In this document: piece after piece, positions 38,248 through 46,284 of the stretch
Position numbering within the stretch: the first letter of the stretch is position 1
Layout: the number at the start of each line of letters is the position of its first letter
Source: a virus
Direction: 5' to 3' (one strand)
Length of the DNA stretch: 64,000 nt
Virus record (IMG/VR): IMGVR_UViG_3300012923_000008
Span: 1 to 64,000 of that record
Program-made: the position numbers and the translations under genes
Notes under the pieces: model-generated
Databases searched by the model: none
What the model saw: only the letters and a program-made list of their open reading frames with translations
What the model was told of the DNA's origin: nothing

Positions 38248-38504
38248 GACTGTATGATCTCGTTGAAACCTTCGGAGAAGAAAGCCATTCCTCTTGATGA
38301 AAGTTTAGTTTGCAAGTAGACGTTAAATAGCCCTCCGTACACTTTTAATTCTATTGGAGCATTCTTTGACCAGCAGGTGATCTCGCCGTTATAAGTCGCT
38401 AGGTAGGCCGGGTTGCGACCGTCCTCGAAGGCTATCCGCCATATCTGATCTCGGAACGGCATATTGGGAAAAGGAAGTGAGTTTTCTTTGTGGGTTTTTG
38501 ACAT
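38244..38504 (-). CDS. Hypothetical protein
   Basis: 86 residues, ATGA overlap with the DUF5672 gene, so probably co-translated with it. WRIAFEDGRNPAYLATYNGE and LKVYGGLFNVYLQTKLSSRG; no family recognised. Confidence 0.6.
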   Translation of the reverse strand: MSKTHKENSLPFPNMPFRDQIWRIAFEDGRNPAYLATYNGEITCWSKNAPIELKVYGGLFNVYLQTKLSSRGMAFFSEGFNEIIQS

Positions 38505-38581
38505 GGGACCATAGTACTCCGTTTAGGTGGGCCGGGTCAAGTGCGGCGAAGTGTCGCAGGGTCGTGGGCCGGTTAGAGAGT

Positions 38582-38604
38582 AAGGGGTTACTATTTAACC
38601 CCTT
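38582..38604 (-). terminator. Terminator after exported protein gene
   Basis: Eight-bp stem AAGGGGTT / AACCCCTT with a seven-base loop, 23 bases past the stop of the leftward gene at 38627. The run of Ts is weak (ACTCTC follows on the minus strand), so it may act as a processing or partial stop. Confidence 0.55.
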
Positions 38605-38626
38605 TCCCTTCTCCTAGTGTAACTTT

Positions 38627-38932
38627 TTAGTTCACCCAGACGATTTGCGGGGTTTCTTGGGCACCGTCGCTACAAGTCAGGGCACCGCCGAGCTGGTAAT
38701 TCAGGTCTGTTCCATCGTCCATGTGACGGATGATAATGTTCTGGATGTCAGTGCGTCCGGTTGGGTATGCGTAGGGGGTGACAACGCCGACGATTTCTAC
38801 TTTATCACAGACCTTCCCGGCTTGAACGGTGCCGGGTTTAACCTGTCCGTGGAAGACAGTAGGTTCGGCGGAGAGTGAAAAGGAAACCAGTATAAATGCT
38901 GCTGCGTATAGAGTGTATTTCGTGTGTTTCAT
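38627..38932 (-). CDS. Exported small protein with Sec signal peptide
   Basis: 101 residues from ATG 38932 (AAGAGGGACAAAA upstream). Signal peptide MKHTKYTLYAAAFILVSFSL ending at SA, cleavage before EPTVFHG. Mature part is beta-rich with two cysteines (VCDKVEIVGVV; GGALTCSDGAQE) that could form a disulphide. Standing in the middle of an early-type operon, it may act on the host envelope. Confidence 0.75.
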   Translation of the reverse strand: MKHTKYTLYAAAFILVSFSLSAEPTVFHGQVKPGTVQAGKVCDKVEIVGVVTPYAYPTGRTDIQNIIIRHMDDGTDLNYQLGGALTCSDGAQETPQIVWVN

Positions 38933-39000
38933 TTTTGTCCCTCTTGGGCATGATTGCCCCACCTGCCCGGTAGGGAGAATATTACCGGGCAGATAAAGAA

Positions 39001-39249
39001 TCATGAAGAATGGGGATTGGAGGTTATTATTCGCATTGGATTTTTGTTCTTTCTCTTCGGATCTCGCCAGGCGGTGATGGGTTTACTGACGTGGACATTG
39101 TTGAGGGAATGGAATAAGGAATCGTTGGGGTGACGATTGCCGCCGGCACTTTCTAGTTCAAGAATAATAAAGTTTCGGATCTCGTTGAAACTTGCATGGT
39201 TAGGTGGGTCGAATTTGATAAGGACTGTGATCGGTGGACGTTTTCTCAT
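39001..39249 (-). CDS. Hypothetical protein
   Basis: 82 residues: ITVLIKFDPPNHASFNEIRN resembles a small ferredoxin-like beta-alpha unit; basic tail (WRDPKRKNKNP). ATGA overlap with the CobT-like gene. Confidence 0.6.
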   Translation of the reverse strand: MRKRPPITVLIKFDPPNHASFNEIRNFIILELESAGGNRHPNDSLFHSLNNVHVSKPITAWRDPKRKNKNPMRIITSNPHSS

Positions 39250-41144
39250 CTTACGACTCCTTTTAAGATCTGTAGTAGAGTCCGTGGAAGGGTTTCGATG
39301 TCTTGTATCCTTTCACACTTATCGACGTAACGGCGGAGAAATGAGACTGTCCTTTCCGTTCCTATTCCAAGACCTAGAGTTTCTATTCCTAATCTCTTGG
39401 CTTTTTTATGGATGGTTTCCATGAGAAGATAATCACTATGTCTTCGGTCAGCTTTGAGGAAATCGGGGGTTCCGTCGGTGACTAGAAAGATTATTCTTCT
39501 GGGTTCGGTTCTATTTAGGATTCTTTCTAGTGCTTTTCCGTAGGCGCAACCGAGAGGGGTAGAGCCATAAGTTTCTATTGCGCCGAGTTTAGCTCGGGAT
39601 TTGGTATAGGGTTCGGAGTAGTCCTTGAAGATGAGAATGTCCATTCCTTGTAGGCGGCCAATGCCGGGGCCTGAACGGCTTGAATAACGTCCATTGGTCG
39701 TGAAGCCGGAAATAGAAAGTTTTATCTCGGGTATTGCACCTAGTGCTTCTGCGAGAACTATTGCCGCGGATCGGACTAAAATTTCGTTCATAGAGACGCT
39801 TAGATCAAGGAGAAGCTCGACAGAGGTGTTAATGAGATTTTTGTCACGCCGTTCTTTGAAGATAGAGCTTTGACCAAGGGCTGTGATGTGAAGACGTTCC
39901 CGGTCTAGGGTTTCGGCATCTTCGAGGCCGCGGAGCCAGGACTTCTTGCTCTTTGCCTGAAGGTGTATGCGGAACATTTTCTTTAGAGAGAGGATTTGCG
40001 GGGCGAGGGAAGCACGAGTGTAAAGGTAGGTTTCCAGGTCTTCTTCACTCGGGACGAAAATTCTGTCGAGGGAAAGGTCGGCGGGAGGAGAGATAGAGTC
40101 ACCGGTGTGTGGGGGGGATTGATGAGGAAGAGGATCATGAAAAGAATTATAAGACGATATGGCTTCGATGAGGGAGTTTAATAGGTTTTTGACTTCGGTT
40201 AGAGTGTTCCATTCTTGGGCGGAAGAAGAGAGGCTTGATGGAGATGGAGTTTCACTTGGATCTTCGCCCGGCGAGGGAAATGGAAAATTCCCAATGCTAT
40301 CGGAGTGTTCCGGATTATCGCCGGGTGATAGGTTGGTTTCGTCTAGGGGAAATTCACTAGGATTAGAACTAGAACTAGTATCTCCATTCCCGGGGTCTCG
40401 TTCCTTGTTATCCTCTTCGTTTGCATCGCTTTGCTCCTGGAATAGGGCTGTTATCTTCTCGGCGAGAACGATACAGTCCGCCGTGGATTGGCAGAGAGGG
40501 AGATTTGCCATCTCGATGGCAATTTCTGGGTGGAGAGTTTCTAATTCTCCCTGAAGTCTCTTCGTGTCGATGTTGCGGTACTTCTTATAGGCTTCTTTGT
40601 AAAGGAGGCCCATTATGTCAGGGTTTTGACATTTCTCGATGGGTATTCTATCGTCGAGATATTGCGCGAGAGCGTTGAGATACTTCTTGTCGCCGGGGTA
40701 TTTCCTTATGTCGAGGTTTTCTATCCTTATGTCTTCGAGGACGTTTAAGACGTAGGAGAATACTGAATCGTGTTTCTGTTTTATTGTTTTCAGGTAGAGT
40801 GGGAGATCGGTGTGGGTCTGGTGTCCCGGCCCCTCGTGGAGGGCATAGCCGAAGAAGATAGAGAATTGAGATGGGGTTAGGAAGGTCCCGGCGGGTAGGG
40901 CGGGGAGTTGGACGAGGGATTCGGTGGTATAGCCTTCATTGCCGCCGAAACGGATGGAGAGGTGATGGCCATCGCGGGTGGAGAGGTGGATAACGCGGGT
41001 GACTAGTTCTTGAAAGCTGTGAAGTTTCACAGGGGATAATCCTCTTTCTCTTTCATGTCGGGGTTCCAGGCCATCCCCCACCACATTAGTTTCCAGAGGA
41101 GAAACTCTATGAGGGCGGCGAACCAGTTTATTGGACAATACCAC
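39246..41144 (-). CDS. CobT-like VWA domain protein
   Basis: 632 residues from GTG. Three parts: an N-terminal region with ALHEGPGHQTHTDLPLYL (His103-Glu-x3-His108), like the CobT N-terminus but with an HExxxH spacing; a long acidic Ser/Pro/Glu linker (about 240-330); and a VWA domain whose metal site is LLLDLSVSM (Asp447-x-Ser-x-Ser451) with a later LVTDGTPD. CobT pairs with AAA+ CobS in cobalt chelatase, but CobS/CobT-like pairs also occur in phages without cobalamin genes. The partner AAA+ gene is directly upstream. Likely a remodelling machine of unknown target. Confidence 0.85.
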   Translation of the reverse strand: MVLSNKLVRRPHRVSPLETNVVGDGLEPRHERERGLSPVKLHSFQELVTRVIHLSTRDGHHLSIRFGGNEGYTTESLVQLPALPAGTFLTPSQFSIFFGYALHEGPGHQTHTDLPLYLKTIKQKHDSVFSYVLNVLEDIRIENLDIRKYPGDKKYLNALAQYLDDRIPIEKCQNPDIMGLLYKEAYKKYRNIDTKRLQGELETLHPEIAIEMANLPLCQSTADCIVLAEKITALFQEQSDANEEDNKERDPGNGDTSSSSNPSEFPLDETNLSPGDNPEHSDSIGNFPFPSPGEDPSETPSPSSLSSSAQEWNTLTEVKNLLNSLIEAISSYNSFHDPLPHQSPPHTGDSISPPADLSLDRIFVPSEEDLETYLYTRASLAPQILSLKKMFRIHLQAKSKKSWLRGLEDAETLDRERLHITALGQSSIFKERRDKNLINTSVELLLDLSVSMNEILVRSAAIVLAEALGAIPEIKLSISGFTTNGRYSSRSGPGIGRLQGMDILIFKDYSEPYTKSRAKLGAIETYGSTPLGCAYGKALERILNRTEPRRIIFLVTDGTPDFLKADRRHSDYLLMETIHKKAKRLGIETLGLGIGTERTVSFLRRYVDKCERIQDIETLPRTLLQILKGVVR

Positions 41145-41177
41145 TTGAGTCCTTGAAACGATGGATGAAGTTTCATT

Positions 41178-42797
41178 CTATTCCTCCTCTAACGTGATGT
41201 CTAGTCTATCGAGGAAGGTCTTTACGAGTTCTCTATCGTCGTCATCGAGCCAGGAGAGGAGGCAAAGAGAAAGGGCCTCTGTGAGTGAGAAGCCTTGCTG
41301 TCTTTGTTCGAAGAAGGAGATGAGCTTTCTTGTGGAAAGTGTTATGGCGAGTTCGCCTCTTGAGAAGGCTTTGCGGACTTCTTCGGCGAGGGAGAGAATT
41401 TTATCAAGTTCTATCTCTGGACCATCTACCTCGATGTAGTCATTGAACCTGTCTAGGAGCATTTCTTCTTCTTTGGTCCGAGGTAAATAGTCCATTATCA
41501 CACTATAGTCGAATCTATCTAGTGTGGCGGTGTTTTGTACCTCTGTCCCCGTGAACTGGCCAGTGCTGTCACCTTTCCCGCCGGTGTTGTCGGTAGCGAG
41601 GACGCAAAAACCAGGAGAGGCACGAAGGATTTCTCCTGTCTCTGGGATAAAAAGCTTCCCATTGCGTTCTAGGACTGGGTGGAGAATGGCGGCCAGGTTC
41701 GGTGGAAGAAAAGAGAACTCATCGACTAGAAGGGCGAGCCCGTTTCGCATTGCCGTGGGTAGTGCCCCGTCTTGAAAATAGGTCTCCCCGTTCTTTAGTT
41801 TTATTCCACCGAGGAAGAATTCTCTCGTTATCCCGTCGTGGGGATTGATCCGGAATAGGCCGTGGCTTAGCAGGGCACAGACCTGTTCGACGAGCATGGT
41901 TTTCCCACACCCGGCCGGGCCGTGGAGGTAGACGTGTCGATCAGTTGTGAGGGCCTTTCTGACTACCCTACTGGCAAAGGGATCGAAGTAGAATTTGTGA
42001 TCAATGACGGGTACGAATGGAGAGTGAGTAGCCTCTCTATCTAAATCTATTCCAAAGTCTAGCTCCGGCTCTAGTTCTTCTTTCTGTTCCGCCGTGGCGG
42101 GGCTCTGTTTTCCGGTACGCCCTGTCGAGCGGGGATTGCTTCGCAGAGCTTGAAACACTATCTCGTCGGCGGTCTTTTGGACTAGGGAGATGATTTTTTT
42201 CTCCACCCCTTCACTGATTTTAAATTCTATTGTTTCGTTTTCTAATGATGATTTGATATTCTTGATGATGTCGGGTCTTAATTGGGTAACGACTTGCTGT
42301 ACTGCGTCAGTGGTTTGGATTCTGATTTCCTCTCTAAAGAAAATGAGTTTTTTCTCTATCGTTGCATCGACTGTGCGTAATAATTCTTCCACCGGATCTT
42401 TTGGGCGAAAGTTTAATGGGACGGTGGGAAATGGATTAGGGAGATTTACTTTAGGAATAGCCGAAGCCTTCTCGAAAGCCGAAGCCCTTTCGAAGAGGTT
42501 TCTCATTTCGTCGGGGTCGTTTAGGATATTTTCGACATCTAGGGCGTTCTGAGACCTTCGCCCTTTGGCGAGATTCTTTGGCCGATTTCCTAGTATTACG
42601 TCGAAGTAGTTCTTAATGCAATAGCACTTTTCTAATTGTTCGTGGCGGAGTTGATTTATTTTCTCTTGTGGCATACCTTTGAGGTTGAGCCATTGACATA
42701 GGTCAAGGCTGTTTGCGTTTTCGATGAAATGATTTGGGTGTTTTCCTTGCCAGGGTATCCCGCCGATGCGGTTTTCGAGAGAAAGGAGGTCGGTCAT
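41178..42797 (-). CDS. CobS/MoxR-like AAA+ ATPase
   Basis: 539 residues. The C-terminal ~270 residues are an AAA+ domain: Walker A GPAGCGKTM near 292-300, LALLVDEFSFL as Walker B near 345, LDRFDYSVIMDYLP as the arginine-finger/sensor region. Around 100-200 is a coiled-coil spacer. N-terminal ~70 residues (IPWQGKHPNHFIENANSLDL; HEQLEKCYCIKNYFDV) form a separate small domain. MoxR/CobS ATPases act with VWA partners; the CobT-like gene follows. Codon use is like its neighbours. Confidence 0.88.
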   Translation of the reverse strand: MTDLLSLENRIGGIPWQGKHPNHFIENANSLDLCQWLNLKGMPQEKINQLRHEQLEKCYCIKNYFDVILGNRPKNLAKGRRSQNALDVENILNDPDEMRNLFERASAFEKASAIPKVNLPNPFPTVPLNFRPKDPVEELLRTVDATIEKKLIFFREEIRIQTTDAVQQVVTQLRPDIIKNIKSSLENETIEFKISEGVEKKIISLVQKTADEIVFQALRSNPRSTGRTGKQSPATAEQKEELEPELDFGIDLDREATHSPFVPVIDHKFYFDPFASRVVRKALTTDRHVYLHGPAGCGKTMLVEQVCALLSHGLFRINPHDGITREFFLGGIKLKNGETYFQDGALPTAMRNGLALLVDEFSFLPPNLAAILHPVLERNGKLFIPETGEILRASPGFCVLATDNTGGKGDSTGQFTGTEVQNTATLDRFDYSVIMDYLPRTKEEEMLLDRFNDYIEVDGPEIELDKILSLAEEVRKAFSRGELAITLSTRKLISFFEQRQQGFSLTEALSLCLLSWLDDDDRELVKTFLDRLDITLEEE

Positions 42798-42840
42798 TTA
42801 GAGAGGTCTCCGAAGATGGGGAAAAGGTTTCCTTTTTTCT

Positions 42841-43077
42841 CTATTCTTCCGGTTTGAAGAATAGAAGGGTTCCGATAGGAAAGCCGAAGCCCTTTTGGAT
42901 TTTCCAAGGCTCTAGGAACCAACGCTGGGTAGAAAGGAGGTTTTTCTTATCGGTTCTGGCGCGAAATTCCTTTGTGCTACTAGCACAGAGATCGGAGATA
43001 TGGATGCCCCGTTGTCTTGCGGACTGTTTTGCTTGGTGAAAGGTTTCGGCCTTGATGATTAGGAGGATCTTGTTCAC
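42841..43077 (-). CDS. Hypothetical protein
   Basis: 78 residues. KILLIIKAETFHQAKQSARQ and the C-terminal GFPIGTLLFFKPEE look like a conserved small phage protein; often found in early regions. Upstream of the AAA+ gene. Function unknown. Confidence 0.65.
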   Translation of the reverse strand: MNKILLIIKAETFHQAKQSARQRGIHISDLCASSTKEFRARTDKKNLLSTQRWFLEPWKIQKGFGFPIGTLLFFKPEE

Positions 43078-43079
43078 TG

Positions 43080-43325
43080 TTAGATCCTCCCCCGCAGTAT
43101 GTCATGGTAAAGATTTCTCTGTTCGTTATGGACACAGAGGGCATACTTCATACAGGCTTTATGCATGTTGGTTGAGATGTTACTTGTGACACAGCGTAGT
43201 CGAATGTCTTCCTGAACTTTCACGTCTGGTGTGTCACAGTGTATTCGGTGTACGAGGAATTTTATACTGTTCCTCGGGAGTTTTGCGTTCCAGCGCTTTC
43301 CGTATTCGTAACGGTAATCTGTCAT
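43080..43325 (-). CDS. Hypothetical protein
   Basis: 81 residues with several His/Cys (HRIHCDTPDVKVQEDIRLRC; NMHKACMKYALCVHNEQRNL), which could bind metal. Stop lies two bases before the next ATG. Unknown. Confidence 0.6.
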   Translation of the reverse strand: MTDYRYEYGKRWNAKLPRNSIKFLVHRIHCDTPDVKVQEDIRLRCVTSNISTNMHKACMKYALCVHNEQRNLYHDILRGRI

Positions 43326-43336
43326 GGAGAGGTCTC

Positions 43337-43543
43337 CTAGAAAGAGGAACTGATCTTGCGAAGTTCCAGGCGTAGCACTGTCGTGCTATTAGCACTCGCG
43401 ATAGTGCCATTTATATACACCTTTTCGTCTTCTTCATAGAGGATGTCTTGGTTTACTTTCCAGGTCTCCCTTGTGGCTTCTAGGTCGAAGTAGAGCTTAG
43501 GGCCGAAAGGAGTTTTACGCCTTATTGGGATGATCTTGGACAT
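43337..43543 (-). CDS. Hypothetical small beta protein
   Basis: 68 residues: basic start MSKIIPIRRKTPFGPKLYFD and beta strands (EDEKVYINGTIASANSTTVL). GGAGATCTC precedes the ATG. Unknown. Confidence 0.6.
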   Translation of the reverse strand: MSKIIPIRRKTPFGPKLYFDLEATRETWKVNQDILYEEDEKVYINGTIASANSTTVLRLELRKISSSF

Positions 43544-43563
43544 TGGAGAGATCTCCTTAGGGG

Positions 43564-43590
43564 GTACTTGATACTTTGTACTTGATACTT
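43564..43590. repeat. Tandem 13-base direct repeat in intergenic gap
   Basis: GTACTTGATACTT occurs at 43564-43576 and again at 43578-43590, followed by a partial third unit TTGATTAG. The gap between 43543 and 43618 holds no gene. Two or three 13-14 base units next to a gene start could be an operator. Confidence 0.6.
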
Positions 43591-43617
43591 GATTAGTCAG
43601 GTATACTGGCCTTCGGC

Positions 43618-43833
43618 CTAAGAGAGTTGGGGATTTCCCTCTAACAGTTTTGAAAGTCGCTTTGGTGATGTGGTGTAGCGTCTCGCGTCCATTTTGTACA
43701 CCCGGTCGTCGGGCGCGTTTTCATCGACGCAGAAGATTTCGATCATTGTGTCGGTCTTGACAGACCAGTCACCTTTTTTATCTATTATGATGGCAACGCG
43801 AGGTAACACTGTGTCGTGTACGCTTCTGGTCAT
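43618..43833 (-). CDS. Hypothetical protein
   Basis: 71 residues, beta-rich (PRVAIIIDKKGDWSVKTDTM; RVYKMDARRYTTSPKRLSKL). Unknown. Confidence 0.6.
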   Translation of the reverse strand: MTRSVHDTVLPRVAIIIDKKGDWSVKTDTMIEIFCVDENAPDDRVYKMDARRYTTSPKRLSKLLEGNPQLS

Positions 43834-43836
43834 TCT

Positions 43837-43911
43837 CTATTTCCTTCTCAGTGCGTTGAGGATGAGGATCAGTAGCCAGATTGAGGCTAGGAAGTAGAAG
43901 AGGGTGCGCAA
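43837..43911 (-). CDS. 24-residue membrane micropeptide (putative)
   Basis: TTG 43911 with GGAG nine bases upstream; TAG three bases before the next ATG. Product starts LRTLFYFLASIWLLILILNA and ends LRRK: one hydrophobic span and a basic end. A perfect 12-base repeat GGTCTCCGTTTC (43918-43929, again 17 bases on) covers its leader. Confidence 0.4.
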   Translation of the reverse strand: MRTLFYFLASIWLLILILNALRRK

Positions 43912-43950
43912 GAGAAAGGTCTCCGTTTCGCTTAGGTCTCCGTTTCACTT

Positions 43951-44133
43951 CTATTCCTTTTCTGGAGTTTCTATTATCCCTAAGTTTCCTCTACTGAAGT
44001 AGCCATCGGCGGTGTAGCCCCTTATGTATTCCTCTGCTTCGTCTTTGGTTGCGACTGAGGTTAGTAAGTGTGTTCTACCCTCGTCTTCAGGCAAACACGG
44101 ATATCGTACTACGATCCAAGACATGGGAGACAC
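43951..44133 (-). CDS. Hypothetical small protein
   Basis: 60 residues: SWIVVRYPCLPEDEGRTHLL, then a helical KDEAEEYIRGY and ending IIETPEKE. Alpha/beta pattern, unknown family. Confidence 0.6.
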   Translation of the reverse strand: MSPMSWIVVRYPCLPEDEGRTHLLTSVATKDEAEEYIRGYTADGYFSRGNLGIIETPEKE

Positions 44134-44145
44134 CTATTTCCTTTC

Positions 44146-44526
44146 TTAGAGGATCTTCTCGACGCTTATGACTAGAGAGTTTGGGTCTCGTTTGCTTCCG
44201 AATTTTTCGTCAGCAAACTCTATTCCCTGTCCACGTGTATTTGCACTTGTATGATGAACCCGTCTGTGTAAGGCCATGTGTTCACGGACTTTGAGCTGAA
44301 CGAGTAGTTTCGCGTTCTCTCTTTCCTGCTCGACTTTTCTCTCTTCCTGATCTCTCAGCCAGGAATTGAGCTCGAGAAGCTCTATACCAATAGTGTCACC
44401 CCAGAGATAAGTGTCTTGTGGGAGTTCTATCTTACGTCTACTCCCGTTCGGAGATCCCATCTCAGCACGGAACTCGTTCGTTTCTGGGTCTAGGAGGATT
44501 ACTATCTGGGCAGTCGCCCGGGTCAT
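44146..44526 (-). CDS. Hypothetical protein
   Basis: 126 residues. N-terminus MTRATAQIVILL parallels MPRATAQKYQYQ of the gene just upstream. A central charged coiled coil (LRDQEERKVEQERENAKLLV) follows, and the end reads NSLVISVEKIL. Overlaps the upstream stop as ATGA. Confidence 0.6.
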   Translation of the reverse strand: MTRATAQIVILLDPETNEFRAEMGSPNGSRRKIELPQDTYLWGDTIGIELLELNSWLRDQEERKVEQERENAKLLVQLKVREHMALHRRVHHTSANTRGQGIEFADEKFGSKRDPNSLVISVEKIL

Positions 44527-44753
44527 AATTTACACTCCTCAGGAAGTCCGCCAGGACAGGATGGATACACATCGTCGGAAACATACGCCTTGATGATTTT
44601 CTTTGGAACTGTCGTTAAATCCCATATGACAAATTCACCGTATTCTTGTGCACGTACGATTGCTTGGTTCAGTGTGTTACAACCGTACGCGCGCCGCCAG
44701 GTTTTACAATCGTCTACTTGGTACTGGTACTTTTGAGCAGTCGCTCTGGGCAT
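44523..44753 (-). CDS. Hypothetical protein, first gene after a promoter
   Basis: 76 residues; AAAGGACCAATTCC before the ATG. YQYQVDDCKTWRRAYGCNTL and EFVIWDLTTVPKKIIKAYV. The N-terminal RATAQ is shared with the next gene. A sigma70-like promoter lies about 50 bases upstream, making this a probable start of an early sub-operon. Confidence 0.65.
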   Translation of the reverse strand: MPRATAQKYQYQVDDCKTWRRAYGCNTLNQAIVRAQEYGEFVIWDLTTVPKKIIKAYVSDDVYPSCPGGLPEECKL

Positions 44754-44806
44754 GGAATTGGTCCTTTTTTCTGGAGGATTTTTTAGAGGATTTTCTAGTT
44801 ATAGAG

Positions 44807-44836
44807 AGAATACCATAAAGCAAGGGAACTCGTCAA
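44807..44836 (-). promoter_or_regulatory. Sigma70-like promoter, leftward
   Basis: On the minus strand TTGACG (44836-44831) and TATTCT (44812-44807) are separated by 18 bases. It stands directly in front of the gene at 44523-44753, downstream of a perfect inverted repeat. Confidence 0.55.
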
Positions 44837-44840
44837 TGGG

Positions 44841-44885
44841 ATCGAGGTGCGACATTTTGTCGCACACGCATAGGTTGCCCTCGAT
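44841..44885. promoter_or_regulatory. Nested inverted repeat upstream of promoter
   Basis: Inner perfect stem GTGCGACA / TGTCGCAC (44847-44854, 44858-44865) with a three-base loop, enclosed by ATCGAGG (44841-44847) and CCTCGAT (44879-44885). It follows the stop of the leftward gene at 44889 and precedes the promoter by four bases; may be a terminator without a T run or an operator. Confidence 0.6.
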
Positions 44886-44888
44886 AAC

Positions 44889-45065
44889 CTAGGGTTGGAC
44901 TCCTTTTACAAGTTTACTAGTAACGCTAACTCTTTCTAATAGAAACTTTGGATTACTCATTGTCATTCTTGGCCGGGTCCGGTTCAAGAGTGTGACTAGT
45001 GTTTCCATTATTACCATTTGATTCTCAAGAAGACACTGGATGGTTTTGTTTTCTTTTTCAGTCAT
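44889..45065 (-). CDS. 58-residue helical protein
   Basis: ATG 45065 preceded by AGGAGGGAAATCC, one of the strongest binding sites in the window; frame open to TAG 44889-44891. Product begins MTEKENKTIQCLLENQMVIM, then ETLVTLLNRTRPRM and a basic end. It fills an otherwise empty 320-base gap. Confidence 0.7.
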   Translation of the reverse strand: MTEKENKTIQCLLENQMVIMETLVTLLNRTRPRMTMSNPKFLLERVSVTSKLVKGVQP

Positions 45066-45076
45066 GGATTTCCCTC

Positions 45077-45388
45077 CTATTCGTTACACGGATCGTTATA
45101 GACTTCTGAGAGAAGGATGTCTGATTGCCCTATAAAAGCATAGCCTATACCGTCATACGATACCCAGATGGAAATTATTTCGTTAGAACTTTTCCTTAAC
45201 ATTACATGTGTCGGCGGCTTGTGTGTTGCGAATAGGGGAAACACATGCTGCTTTGTCATGATTTCTCTTCCTCGTCTTGGACAGTGGCCTTGAGTTGTAG
45301 TGAACCCCTTGTAGCCGCAGGTGCAGGTATTTTCGCCGGGGATTATATAGGGACTTATCCATGTGTGTTGATCACGGGTGTTTTCCAT
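45077..45388 (-). CDS. Hypothetical protein with Cys motif
   Basis: 103 residues. GENTCTCGYKGFTTTQGHCP gives a small Cys/His site near the start; the C-terminal half is beta-rich (SSNEIISIWVSYDGIGYAFI). An internal Met (MTKQHVF, residue 44) is a possible second start, so two shorter proteins are conceivable. AGGAGGAATAG precedes the first ATG. Confidence 0.55.
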   Translation of the reverse strand: MENTRDQHTWISPYIIPGENTCTCGYKGFTTTQGHCPRRGREIMTKQHVFPLFATHKPPTHVMLRKSSNEIISIWVSYDGIGYAFIGQSDILLSEVYNDPCNE

Positions 45389-45391
45389 TTT

Positions 45392-45922
45392 CTATTCCTC
45401 CTTTGTCTTTGGTAGCCAGCTCTCATGGTCGAGGACTTCGTCTCCGCTGACGGATGCGTTTGTGTCACTTAGTCTTTGATTTATTTCTTGTGCGGTAAGT
45501 GGGGCGTAATCGTCATCCCTTTCTTCGTCATCGCCGCTTTCTTCTTCGTATGTTTCTTCTATCACTATCCCGTCCTCTGTTTTTCGTTCTCTCTTCACTA
45601 TCTTTCTCTGCCTGTACCCCGCTCGTAGTATTCTCATCCTGTTCTTTGCACTCTTATTCTTCTTGGCATTGTCGAGAAACCTCTGTCGTTCGGAGAAGAG
45701 GTTCTCTAATGAATCTTGGTCTATTTCAAACCTATAGGCGTCCTCGGCTGCGGTCCGGATTATAGCCACCCGGTCGAGAAGACGTTCTATGTCTTTTTCA
45801 TAGAGCATCTCCTTCGCGTCTTTTTCTATTTGCTTTAGGGTCTTTTTCATTTCTTTCGCATTGTTACTACACTCTATGGCGTAGTTAATGATTGTGATTA
45901 CTTGCTCTGCGGTGATTGGCAT
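45392..45922 (-). CDS. Hypothetical coiled-coil protein
   Basis: 176 residues, mostly charged helix (AKEMKKTLKQIEKDAKEMLY), a basic patch (RAGYRQRKIVKRERK) and an acidic tail (EEESGDDEERDDDY). Second gene of the leftward arm. Structure suggests DNA- or protein-binding oligomer; no family recognised. Confidence 0.65.
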   Translation of the reverse strand: MPITAEQVITIINYAIECSNNAKEMKKTLKQIEKDAKEMLYEKDIERLLDRVAIIRTAAEDAYRFEIDQDSLENLFSERQRFLDNAKKNKSAKNRMRILRAGYRQRKIVKRERKTEDGIVIEETYEEESGDDEERDDDYAPLTAQEINQRLSDTNASVSGDEVLDHESWLPKTKEE

Positions 45923-45931
45923 GATGACTCT

Positions 45932-46225
45932 CTATCCTCCCCAGATCTTTAAGTCTAAAGGTTTCGGTGATTGCAATTGTCCTTTGTCTTTTTCTTTGTC
46001 CTTTTCCTTTTCTAATCTATTCTTTTCCTTCTTGTCTCTCATCCACTCTTCTCCGTTGTTCTCTCTATCACAGCCGCAGTTTGTAGTCCTACCCGCTATT
46101 AGGTTACTCATTTGAAATTCCTTCCTTATTCCGCACTCACATTCTACCGTCGCTCTATAGCGCGCGCGGTCTATTTCTATTAGGGTTAGCTGTCCGAACT
46201 TGTGGCCGGGGAAATACTTTGTCAT
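45932..46225 (-). CDS. Small Cys-rich DNA-binding-type protein (AP2/HNH-associated)
   Basis: 97 residues; AGGGAG nine bases before the ATG. HKFGQLTLIEIDRARYRATV, ECECGIRKEFQMSNLIAG and RTTNCGCDR form the compact CxC...CGC unit that often accompanies AP2/HNH endonucleases and phage regulators. No HNH residues follow; instead there is a highly charged Lys/Glu tail. As the first gene of the leftward arm, behind the operator-bearing promoter, it could be a regulator. Confidence 0.7.
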   Translation of the reverse strand: MTKYFPGHKFGQLTLIEIDRARYRATVECECGIRKEFQMSNLIAGRTTNCGCDRENNGEEWMRDKKEKNRLEKEKDKEKDKGQLQSPKPLDLKIWGG

Positions 46226-46284
46226 TCCGGTGAGCTCCCTGGAGTTGGGCGAACGTTCGGGGGGTGTGAAGGTCCTTGAGAGGC

